From Flavobacterium cutihirudinis (GTDB lineage: Bacteria; Bacteroidota; Bacteroidia; Flavobacteriales; Flavobacteriaceae), in contig NZ_QRDQ01000011.1 of the NCBI RefSeq assembly GCF_003385895.1, forward strand, positions 248,001-312,000: a stretch of DNA of 64,000 bases. Reading direction: 5' to 3'. Below the pieces are notes generated by a model. That model saw only the letters and a program-made list of their open reading frames with translations. It ran no database searches and had not been told where the DNA came from. The position numbers and the translations under genes were made by a program. Shown here one piece after another: positions 34,799 to 41,806 of the stretch. How positions within the stretch are numbered: position 1 is the first letter of the stretch; each line of letters opens with the position of its first letter.

Positions 34799-35272
34799 TT
34801 ATTTTTTATTTCGTTCTGCTCTTTTCTCGGAAATATAAATATCAGTTTCGTAAATTATCTTGGAAACAGTTTTATTAGAATATTTTACCAAATTATTTAA
34901 TGTATCAAAAAATACATCTACTTCCATTTCTACCCAATCTCTATTATCAATATTTGCGCAGTTAAAATGAATTTTGCAAAGTTTTTTAATGTCTTCTTCT
35001 ACAATTGAAATGTCAAGATAGACCTTTAAAATATTTGTAACAGTTTTGTATCTATAAGTTTTGTATTCAAACAAGATATTTTTATTGTTTACAGAATATT
35101 CAAAGAAACCTAGATTGTTTTCATAAAGTCCTTCAAACTTAATTTTTAATAAGTTAAATATTTTCTGTTTTCTTTCTTCTGCATTATTTATATCAAACAT
35201 TTGTAGAAGATAAAAAATATAACAAACAAAAAATGCTACGGAAGCAATTAGAAAAAGGGTGTTTTGAAACAT
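34799..35272 (-). CDS. small membrane-anchored protein of unknown function
   Basis: This 157-residue protein has one N-terminal membrane segment (about 5-25, LFLIASVAFFVCYIFYLL) and a mixed soluble domain with LGFFEYSVNNKNILFEYKTYRYKT and DRDWVEMEVDVFFDTLNN-like blocks. It ends in a Lys/Arg-rich tail. No family is recognised. It is AT-rich with rare-looking codon use. It precedes the 46-residue acidic gene by 2 nt and follows the lysS terminator. Possible pairing with the small acidic gene as a two-gene system is speculation. Confidence 0.72.
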   Translation of the reverse strand: MFQNTLFLIASVAFFVCYIFYLLQMFDINNAEERKQKIFNLLKIKFEGLYENNLGFFEYSVNNKNILFEYKTYRYKTVTNILKVYLDISIVEEDIKKLCKIHFNCANIDNRDWVEMEVDVFFDTLNNLVKYSNKTVSKIIYETDIYISEKRAERNKK

Positions 35273-35296
35273 TTTAAACAGAGAATTATATTTTGT

Positions 35297-35346
35297 AAAA
35301 CTAATAAAGGAATTCTTTTTAAGAATTCCTTTATTAGTTTTTTTGC
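35297..35346. terminator. strong hairpin terminator downstream of lysS
   Basis: A long perfect stem, AAAACTAATAAAGGAATTCTT with its complement, ends in T-runs on both sides. On the minus strand it would stop lysS transcripts; it lies 85 nt past the lysS stop. The short space between contains GGAATTTGGAATTTCC-type repeat matter. Confidence 0.85.
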
Positions 35347-35431
35347 TAAACAGATTTTAAGGCCTGTCAGATTTGAATATTTTAGAATCAAATTGGAATT
35401 TGGAATTTCCAAAATTGGAATTTCTAAAAAA

Positions 35432-37132
35432 CTACCCCACCAATTCCACAAATTTGAATTCACCTTCAACAGCAACCTTAGTCAAACCGTGTTTAGATAG
35501 GTTTTTCATAGACGCGTCCCATTTTTTACCGCTTAAGTTAGCAGTAATTTTTAATTGCTGAAGATCCATTTTATTATCATTTCCTTTCAATAAATCGATA
35601 ATAAATTTCTCTTCATCAGTTAATTCGATTAATTGTTTTTTCTCCGGACGCATTTGCGGGAACAATAAAACTTCCTGAATAGAAGCATTATTTGTTAGAT
35701 ACATAATCAAACGATCCATTCCAATTCCCATTCCAGAAGTAGGAGGCATACCGTATTCAAGCGCTCTTAAGAAATCTTCGTCGATAATTCCGTTTGCTTC
35801 ATCATCACCTTTTGCAGCCAAACGCATTTGATCTTCAAAACGCTCTCTTTGGTCAATTGGATCATTTAATTCAGAATATGCATTTGCGATTTCTTTACCA
35901 CAAACCATTAATTCAAAACGCTCTGTTAAGTCTGGATTGTCGCGGTGCTCTTTACAAAGCGGAGACATTTCTTTAGGATAATCAGTAATAAAAGTTGGCT
36001 GAATATAATTTCCTTCGCATTTCGCTCCAAAAATCTCATCAATCAATTTTCCTTTACCCATTGTTTTATCAACCTCGATTCCCATTCCTCTTGCAGCTTC
36101 AAACAATTCTTCTTCCGTTTTTCCAGAAATGTCAAAACCAGTAAAATGTTTGATAGAATCTGTCATTGTAACACGAGCGTAAGGCGCTTTAAAGTTGATT
36201 TTGTGCTCGCCAAAAGTAACTTCGCTAGTTCCGTTAACAGCAATTGCACAATGCTCAAGCAAGCCTTCAGCAAATTCCATCATCCAGTTGTAGTCTTTAT
36301 AAGCTACATATATTTCCATTGCAGTAAATTCAGGATTATGCGTTCTGTCCATACCTTCGTTACGGAAGTTTCTTGAGAACTCATAAACACCTTCAAATCC
36401 GCCAACAATTAATCTTTTTAAGTATAATTCATTCGCAATACGCATGTAAAGCGGAATATCAAGCGAGTTATGGTGCGTAATAAATGGTCGTGCCGAAGCA
36501 CCACCAGGAATTGACTGTAAAACCGGAGTATCAACTTCAAGATATCCAGCGTCGTTAAAATAACCACGCATTGCAGTAAACAATTTAGTACGTTTGATGA
36601 AAGTTTCTTTAACTTGTGGATTTACAGTTAAATCTACATAACGCATTCTGTAACGCAATTCAGCATCATTAAACGCATCGTGTACATTTCCTTCTTCATC
36701 CACTTTTGGCAACGGAAGCGGGCGTAATGTTTTACTCAAGAAAGTAAAACCGCTCACACGAATACATTTTGCACCAACTTGTGTAGTAAACAATTCACCT
36801 TCAATACCAATAAAATCTCCTAAATCAGTTAGTTTTTTGAATACTTGATTATATAAAGTTTTATCGTCACCTTCACACAAAACATCACGATTTACGTATA
36901 ATTGAATACGTCCTTCGCTGTCTTGTAATTCAGCAAAACAAGCTTTACCCTGATCACGAACACTCATCAAACGACCCGCAACGATAACCTTCTTGCCTTC
37001 TTCGAAAGTTTCCTTTATCTGCTTCGAAGTATGATTTACAGGAAAAAGATTAGCCGGATAAGGATTGATTCCTAAGTTGCGTAAGTTTTGAAGTTTTTCT
37101 CTTCTGATGATTTCTTGTTCTGATAATGCCAT
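35432..37132 (-). CDS. lysS: lysine--tRNA ligase, class II, C-terminally extended
   Basis: This 566-residue synthetase has an OB-fold anticodon-binding domain (about 50-160) and a class II core. Motif 1 is around GGASARPFITHHNSLD, motif 2 is RNEGMDRTHNPEFTAMEIY and motif 3 is PPTSGMGIGMDRLIM. Core LysRS proteins end soon after motif 3; here about 60 more residues follow (from about 507: LTDEEKFIIDLLKGNDN...). They look like a small winged-helix-like appendage and are directly visible as part of the same frame. A TATCTTTG on the minus strand (37156-37163) fits a -7 promoter element. Confidence 0.98.
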   Translation of the reverse strand: MALSEQEIIRREKLQNLRNLGINPYPANLFPVNHTSKQIKETFEEGKKVIVAGRLMSVRDQGKACFAELQDSEGRIQLYVNRDVLCEGDDKTLYNQVFKKLTDLGDFIGIEGELFTTQVGAKCIRVSGFTFLSKTLRPLPLPKVDEEGNVHDAFNDAELRYRMRYVDLTVNPQVKETFIKRTKLFTAMRGYFNDAGYLEVDTPVLQSIPGGASARPFITHHNSLDIPLYMRIANELYLKRLIVGGFEGVYEFSRNFRNEGMDRTHNPEFTAMEIYVAYKDYNWMMEFAEGLLEHCAIAVNGTSEVTFGEHKINFKAPYARVTMTDSIKHFTGFDISGKTEEELFEAARGMGIEVDKTMGKGKLIDEIFGAKCEGNYIQPTFITDYPKEMSPLCKEHRDNPDLTERFELMVCGKEIANAYSELNDPIDQRERFEDQMRLAAKGDDEANGIIDEDFLRALEYGMPPTSGMGIGMDRLIMYLTNNASIQEVLLFPQMRPEKKQLIELTDEEKFIIDLLKGNDNKMDLQQLKITANLSGKKWDASMKNLSKHGLTKVAVEGEFKFVELVG

Positions 37133-37155
37133 TTTGTGCTCTTTTTTTAAGTGTG

Positions 37156-37163
37156 CAAAGATA
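37156..37163 (-). promoter_or_regulatory. -7 element upstream of lysS
   Basis: The minus strand reads TATCTTTG, 24 nt before the lysS start. No -33 TTG is obvious. The rest of the 37133-37471 gap holds a hairpin-rich repeat (CTCCCTAAAGAAGGGAG near 37270-37287), a broken TCGGG element and the CTTAG repeat. I see no gene there. Confidence 0.45.
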
Positions 37164-37430
37164 AAGAAAAGAATGCAGATTTTAGAATGCAGATTTTAGA
37201 TTTTTTGTAGCACCAATTTATTGGGTTTCAAGGAAGTTTTGTCCCGCTATCCGCTTGTATCTTTTCCTCCCTAAAGAAGGGAGAAAAAGGATACCACTTC
37301 TATCGGGGCTAGATTAGAGTTTTTTGTTTTCAGAAGAAGTTTGAGTTGGGGCGCATCTAAGTTTTAAAGTAATCTTTCTTCATTAGAAACAGATGGATAA
37401 AATATTTTCCTGTAAGAAATTATTTCAAGA

Positions 37431-37464
37431 ACTTAGTATCTTAGCAACTCAGAACCTCAGAACT
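37431..37464 (+). repeat. 'CTTAGTATCTTAG...CTCAG' interspersed repeat
   Basis: It ends 8 nt before the first of two paralogous lipoprotein genes. A related copy, interrupted by a palindrome, lies at the same place before the second (38211-38260). A copy in the other orientation lies at 25271-25308. Confidence 0.6.
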
Positions 37465-37471
37465 TTAAAAA

Positions 37472-38185
37472 ATGTCAAAACTATCAGCCTTTCTTTTTTT
37501 AATTCTCCTTGTAAGTTGTCAAACAACAGAAACCATTACCATAAACCCAGATGGAAGCGGAAATATTGAAGTGTACAGCCTTCGGGATGAAAATAGTTTA
37601 AGCCAGTTAGGAAGACAAAATTTTGATGAAAAATTTAGAGATACAACTTTTACTTTTCAGGATTACATTAAACAGTATCAGGAAACTTTTGTAAAGTTTA
37701 GTAAAGCAGATCAGGCTTTATTTACAAGCCATGCAAATGTGAAAATGCAAATTAAACTCGATCCTGTTCAAATGGAAAATTTTAATAAAACCTCTCTTGA
37801 TTTTAAAAAAATTGAGGAAATACCTAATGTTTATGAAAGCCTAATGTTGGCAAATTCATTGAAAGAAAATTATCCAATTTGGAGAAAAAGCTATCAGGTA
37901 AAATACACTTTTGACGGTATTGTTTTTAAACGATATTTTGTAATAACAGACCAGGAAAAATTTGCCAAGGATGTAAAAGAAATGGAAGAAACAGAAAAAA
38001 TATATTCTAAATATAAAATGGTGCAATCCTACACGTTGAAATATAATTTTCCAAAAAAGATAAAATCAGTTTCCAATTCAAAAGCAATAATAAGTTCTGA
38101 TAGAAAATCTTTAACCTTAGAGTTTCAACTTTCAGATTGCTTACACAATCCTGAAGGAACAAATCTGGAAATAATTCTGGAATAA
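37472..38185 (+). CDS. lipoprotein, paralogue of the following gene
   Basis: This 237-residue protein has a lipoprotein signal peptide (lipobox LLVSC, Cys about 16), then TTETITINPDGSGNIEVYSL at the mature N-terminus. It is mostly alpha-helical in the middle, and its end reads NFPKKIKSVSNSKAIISSDRKSLTLEF. The next gene has the same organisation and closely similar first and last blocks, so the two arose by tandem duplication. A named family is not recognised. It is probably an outer-membrane lipoprotein; the function is unknown. Confidence 0.82.
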   Translation: MSKLSAFLFLILLVSCQTTETITINPDGSGNIEVYSLRDENSLSQLGRQNFDEKFRDTTFTFQDYIKQYQETFVKFSKADQALFTSHANVKMQIKLDPVQMENFNKTSLDFKKIEEIPNVYESLMLANSLKENYPIWRKSYQVKYTFDGIVFKRYFVITDQEKFAKDVKEMEETEKIYSKYKMVQSYTLKYNFPKKIKSVSNSKAIISSDRKSLTLEFQLSDCLHNPEGTNLEIILE

Positions 38186-38210
38186 AAGCATTTACTGTCA
38201 TTTGAGAGAA

Positions 38211-38260
38211 ACTTAGTATCTCGGTCCCGATAGTTATCGGGATAGGATCTCAGCATCTTA
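38211..38260 (+). repeat. 'CTTAG' repeat interrupted by a TCCCGATAG palindrome
   Basis: The sequence starts ACTTAGTATCT like 37431, then contains the palindrome TCCCGATAGTTATCGGGA (38225-38242) and continues with CTCAGCATCTTA. The palindrome appears to be inserted in the older repeat. Confidence 0.65.
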
Positions 38261-38306
38261 AAAAATAAAAATAGACTTCGTATCTTTGATGAAAAATTGT
38301 ACTCTT

Positions 38307-39059
38307 ATGAAATTATATAAACTACTTAGTTTCTCTTTTTTAATTGCAACTTTAACGAGCTGTACTTTTACCGAAAATATTACTATCAATGAAAACGGAA
38401 CAGGGAAATTCTCTGTAGACATGGATGGTTCAGCATTAATGGAAATGGCGGGCGACCAAATAGGAAGCCAAATGGGAGCTGACGCAAAAAAAGACATTGA
38501 TTCTACTTTTACTTTCAAACAACTATTTGAAGAGAAAAAGGACAGTATTGCTAAAATGAGTCCAGAAGCTCAAAAAGAATTGAAAAAACTAGAGAATTTT
38601 GTGGTCACCACTAAAATGAGCGCAGAGAAAAAACAATTTTTGATGACAATGGCAACCGATTTTAAAAATGTAAACGAGCTTCAGGATATTCTGCAAACAG
38701 CAAGTGCACTTCAAAAATTAGAAGGCAGTGCCAATGTTGGGCCAATGGGAAGTGGTTTTGGAAACAACAATAGCAAATTAAGTTATACTTATGACGGAAA
38801 GAAATTTACAAGAAAAGCAGTAATTGATAAAGAAAAACTAGCTGAGGTCAAAAAAGATTCTGCTGCAGATATGTCTAAAATGATGTTTGCTTCATCAAAT
38901 TATGTTATAAAATATCATTTTCCTAAAAAAATAAAAAAGGTATCAAATCCGAATGCTTTATTCAGTGACGATCGAAAATCAATTACAATTCAGTACACTT
39001 TTACGGATTATATGGAGAATCCGGACAAACTTAACTTCGATGTTGAGTTTGAAAAATAA
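38307..39059 (+). CDS. lipoprotein, paralogue of the preceding gene
   Basis: This 250-residue protein has the same plan as the gene before it: lipobox TLTSC (Cys about 19), then TENITINENGTGKFSVDMDG. A helical middle is rich in Lys and Met, and the end is HFPKKIKKVSNPNALFSDDRKSITIQY. The ATG at this position is chosen over the upstream ATG and TTG because it gives a clean lipoprotein signal peptide. It is separated from lipB by 5 nt, so it may share that transcript. The function is unknown. Confidence 0.8.
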   Translation: MKLYKLLSFSFLIATLTSCTFTENITINENGTGKFSVDMDGSALMEMAGDQIGSQMGADAKKDIDSTFTFKQLFEEKKDSIAKMSPEAQKELKKLENFVVTTKMSAEKKQFLMTMATDFKNVNELQDILQTASALQKLEGSANVGPMGSGFGNNNSKLSYTYDGKKFTRKAVIDKEKLAEVKKDSAADMSKMMFASSNYVIKYHFPKKIKKVSNPNALFSDDRKSITIQYTFTDYMENPDKLNFDVEFEK

Positions 39060-39064
39060 TTAAA

Positions 39065-39763
39065 ATGAATAAAAAAATTCAACTTCAGGATCTGGGAAAC
39101 AGAGATTACAAATCGACTTGGGAATATCAGGAAGAACTTTTTAAGGATATTGTAGATCTAAAAATCAAAAACAGAAGAGAAGAACTAGATTTGCCAACTC
39201 CAAATTATTTATTATTTGTTGAGCATCCGCATGTATATACGCTGGGGAAAAGCGGAGATCTGGAAAACTTATTATTGAACGAAAAACAGCTCGAAGCAAA
39301 AGGAGCTACTTTTTATAAAATCAATCGTGGTGGTGATATTACTTATCATGGCCCGGGACAAATTGTAGGTTATCCTATTCTGGATTTAGAAAATTTCTTT
39401 ACGGATATTCATAAATACCTGCGTTTTTTAGAAGAATCTATCATCCTGACTTTAGCAGAATACGGATTAGAATCGGGCAGAAGTGAAGGCGAAACTGGTG
39501 TTTGGCTTGGTGTCGGAACTCCGTTTGCGCGCAAAATATGTGCGATGGGTGTTCGTGCTTCCCGTTGGGTTACGATGCATGGTTTTGCGTTAAATGTCAA
39601 TGTAGATTTAGGGTATTTTGATAATATTATTCCGTGTGGAATTCGCGGTAAAGGCGTTACTTCTTTAAACGTTGAACTTGGCGTTGAAAAAGTAGATGAA
39701 GAAGAAGTAAAAGCAAAAATACTTAAACATTTGACTCAGCTGTTTGAAGCTGAATTTGTTTAA
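39065..39763 (+). CDS. lipB: lipoyl(octanoyl) transferase
   Basis: This 232-residue enzyme moves octanoate from acyl carrier protein to the lipoyl domains of dehydrogenase complexes. The family blocks are FVEHPHVYTLGKSG, RGGDITYHGPGQIVGYPI and GVWLGVGTPFARKICAMGVRASRWVTMHGFALNV. The catalytic pair is K157 in RKICA and C191 in IIPCGIRG. Length is normal. It follows a lipoprotein gene after 5 nt and is followed by a terminator. lipA is not in the window. Confidence 0.97.
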   Translation: MNKKIQLQDLGNRDYKSTWEYQEELFKDIVDLKIKNRREELDLPTPNYLLFVEHPHVYTLGKSGDLENLLLNEKQLEAKGATFYKINRGGDITYHGPGQIVGYPILDLENFFTDIHKYLRFLEESIILTLAEYGLESGRSEGETGVWLGVGTPFARKICAMGVRASRWVTMHGFALNVNVDLGYFDNIIPCGIRGKGVTSLNVELGVEKVDEEEVKAKILKHLTQLFEAEFV

Positions 39764-39780
39764 ATAATCGTTTAATATAT

Positions 39781-39814
39781 AAACCGTTTCAAAGAAATTT
39801 GAAGCGGTTTTTTT
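39781..39814 (+). terminator. lipB terminator
   Basis: AAACCGTTTC and GAAGCGGTTT pair (one G-T) around AAAGAAATTT, followed by four or more Ts. The rest of the gap to 40063 shows no gene; a TAAATTTG (40014-40021) with TTG at 39996 is a possible, slightly short-spaced promoter for the next gene. Confidence 0.85.
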
Positions 39815-40063
39815 AATTTCTTTACATAAAATTTCAATCATTTAAAAGCAAGACATTCTCTTGTGAATCTCTAAATGATCTTTGAATGTTTAAATAAAAA
39901 GCAGTTTTTTTTCTAAAAAGTGATTCAAAAAAAAGAAAAGCATTTTGTAAAAGTTAAGATTTTGAAAGGATAGTAAATTATAGAACTTATGTAATTTGGT
40001 AAAGTATTTATGCTAAATTTGAAAGCATCGCAAGTAAAGTTTAATCAAATCTCCAAATTCCTT

Positions 40064-40915
40064 ATGAGAAAAATCTACTTCATCTACTTTCTCTTTATGC
40101 TTAACGGTCTTTTTGCACAAAAGAAAGATAAATTATATCCAATTACAGCTTACGAAAAAGTATGGCAGGAAAAAAACAGCGACGTCCGATTAAAATTGAT
40201 TAAATCAATTTGGTTGGAAGATAGCACTTTTGAAGATCCTTCGGCTTCAATTAAAGGTTCGGTGGCGCTTAACAATGTAATCAACGAGTTTTACAAAAAA
40301 TACCCGGATGCCGTATTGACATCGGGAGCGAAAGTTGTAAAAGATAATTATGTAACCTGGGATTGGAAAATTCTTGATGGTACTAGTAAATTGGTAATGT
40401 CTGGTCGCGATTTTGCCCGTTTAAACGGAAAGGGACAAGTAAGTAAGATTATTGGTTTTTGGGATAGAGAAGTTACGCCATCTGATTCTGATATTTTAAA
40501 AAACATCGAGACGGAGAATTATAAAGTCGTGGCAAAATATTATGAATGTCTGTTTAAAACCAGAGATTTTGATAGCATGGCAAAATTGATAGAAGAAGGT
40601 GCAGTTTATAATCAAGCGACAGGACTGCCTTATGGCGGTACTTACGTAGGTTTTGCAGAGTGGACAAAAATGTTTGCAAAATCGACTGAATTTTTTGATC
40701 TTCAAATCGAAAAAGAACCAACTTATTTTAGCGACGCTTCTAAAAATGAGGTGATTATTTATTTTACAATAAATTGTAAAGCCAAAAAATCAGGCAAAAA
40801 CCTTTCAGTGCCAATCTCAGAACATTTCGATCTTAAGAACGGAAAAATTACTGCGATCAGAGCTTTTTATTTCGATACAAAACAATTCGCTGAATTTTTA
40901 AAAAGCAAAAAATAA
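40064..40915 (+). CDS. secreted protein with two NTF2/SnoaL-like domains
   Basis: This 283-residue protein has a signal peptide (about 1-19, MRKIYFIYFLFMLNGLFAQ). Two halves of about 125 residues each resemble the SnoaL/NTF2-like fold. The first contains WLEDSTFEDPSASIKGSVAL and the second contains YYECLFKTRDFDSMAKLIEEGAVYNQATGLPYGG. The ATG used gives a proper signal peptide; an earlier ATG 54 nt upstream overlaps a promoter-like TAAATTTG. No catalytic role can be read. It probably acts in the periplasm. Confidence 0.78.
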   Translation: MRKIYFIYFLFMLNGLFAQKKDKLYPITAYEKVWQEKNSDVRLKLIKSIWLEDSTFEDPSASIKGSVALNNVINEFYKKYPDAVLTSGAKVVKDNYVTWDWKILDGTSKLVMSGRDFARLNGKGQVSKIIGFWDREVTPSDSDILKNIETENYKVVAKYYECLFKTRDFDSMAKLIEEGAVYNQATGLPYGGTYVGFAEWTKMFAKSTEFFDLQIEKEPTYFSDASKNEVIIYFTINCKAKKSGKNLSVPISEHFDLKNGKITAIRAFYFDTKQFAEFLKSKK

Positions 40916-40940
40916 ACGCTATTTAACTCTTTAAATAATC

Positions 40941-40970
40941 AAAAAACGACCTGCAATACAGGTCGTTTTT
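40941..40970. terminator. bidirectional terminator before rnhB
   Basis: AAAAACGACCTG and CAGGTCGTTTTT pair around CAATA with A and T runs either side; it ends 1 nt from the rnhB stop. Confidence 0.9.
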
Positions 40971-40971
40971 G

Positions 40972-41637
40972 TTATTCGAAAAAATCTAATGTCAATTGTT
41001 CCGGTAAAAGCCTGAAACTCATACGGTGATATTTTGTGGTTCCGTATTTTTTTATCGCTTCCCGATGTTCTTTAGTCGGATAACCTTTGTTTTTTTTCCA
41101 ATTGTACATTGGAAATTCTTCATGAATCTGATCCATGTATTCGTCACGATATGTTTTTGCTAAAACAGAAGCCGCGGCAATACTCAGGTATTTTCCGTCA
41201 CCTTTTATAATGCTTTGATTTGGAATTGATTTTAGCAATGAAATTTCATCAGAAGTAAACTGTTTTCCAAAAGTATTTTTAAGACCTAGCTTTGCATTTA
41301 AGGCGCGATTTCCGTCGACGATAATAAATTCAGGAGTATGTTTTAATTTTAAAATACATTCCTGCATCCCTTTCATAGAAGCATTTAAGATGTTTATTTC
41401 GTCTATTTCATCTGGAAATAAATGAGTGACAGCAAAACATAAAGCTTCTTTTTCGATAATTGGCCTTAAAAGTGCTCTGGTTTTTTCAGACAATTGTTTA
41501 CTGTCATTCAGCGTTTGGTTTTCAAAATGATCGGGCAAAATTATAGCTGCGGCTGTTACCGGACCAGCCAGACATCCGCGGCCAGCTTCGTCGGTTCCGG
41601 TTTCCAATATAAATCCTGAGAAATTTTTTTCGAGCAT
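40972..41637 (-). CDS. rnhB: ribonuclease HII
   Basis: This 221-residue enzyme cuts the RNA strand of RNA-DNA hybrids and removes single ribonucleotides from DNA. The active-site motif is GTDEAGRGCLAGPV with D16 and E17, a third acidic residue lies in IIVDGNRAL, and the family's GRG loop is present. The start MLEKNFSGF is chosen over an ATG 75 nt upstream, because the strong minus-strand promoter at 41677-41707 lies inside that longer frame and would start transcription after it. Length is normal. Confidence 0.97.
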   Translation of the reverse strand: MLEKNFSGFILETGTDEAGRGCLAGPVTAAAIILPDHFENQTLNDSKQLSEKTRALLRPIIEKEALCFAVTHLFPDEIDEINILNASMKGMQECILKLKHTPEFIIVDGNRALNAKLGLKNTFGKQFTSDEISLLKSIPNQSIIKGDGKYLSIAAASVLAKTYRDEYMDQIHEEFPMYNWKKNKGYPTKEHREAIKKYGTTKYHRMSFRLLPEQLTLDFFE

Positions 41638-41676
41638 TTTTTTATTTTTAAAAGACCAATCAATTGAAATTTTCAA

Positions 41677-41707
41677 CAAAAATATTCGTTTTGATACTGT
41701 CAGCCAA
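41677..41707 (-). promoter_or_regulatory. rnhB promoter, TTG-N20-TATTTTTG
   Basis: On the minus strand a TTG (41705-41707) and TATTTTTG (41677-41684) are 20 nt apart, a full match to the Bacteroidota consensus. Transcription would begin about 40 nt ahead of the rnhB start. A divergent TACCTTTG (41757-41764) serves the putative porin gene, without a clear -33 TTG. Confidence 0.75.
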
Positions 41708-41806
41708 GGCAATTGTATAAATTGAAGTGTTTTTTTATTTATTTGTTTTTATAATTTACCTTTGCTTAGCAAATTTTGTCAAAATAATTTTATACAAAGC
41801 CATCAA

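Noticed and set aside
41638..41712. Longer rnhB start (75 nt upstream)
   Set aside because: The full promoter TTG-N20-TATTTTTG lies within that extension, so the longer frame would not be transcribed from its start.
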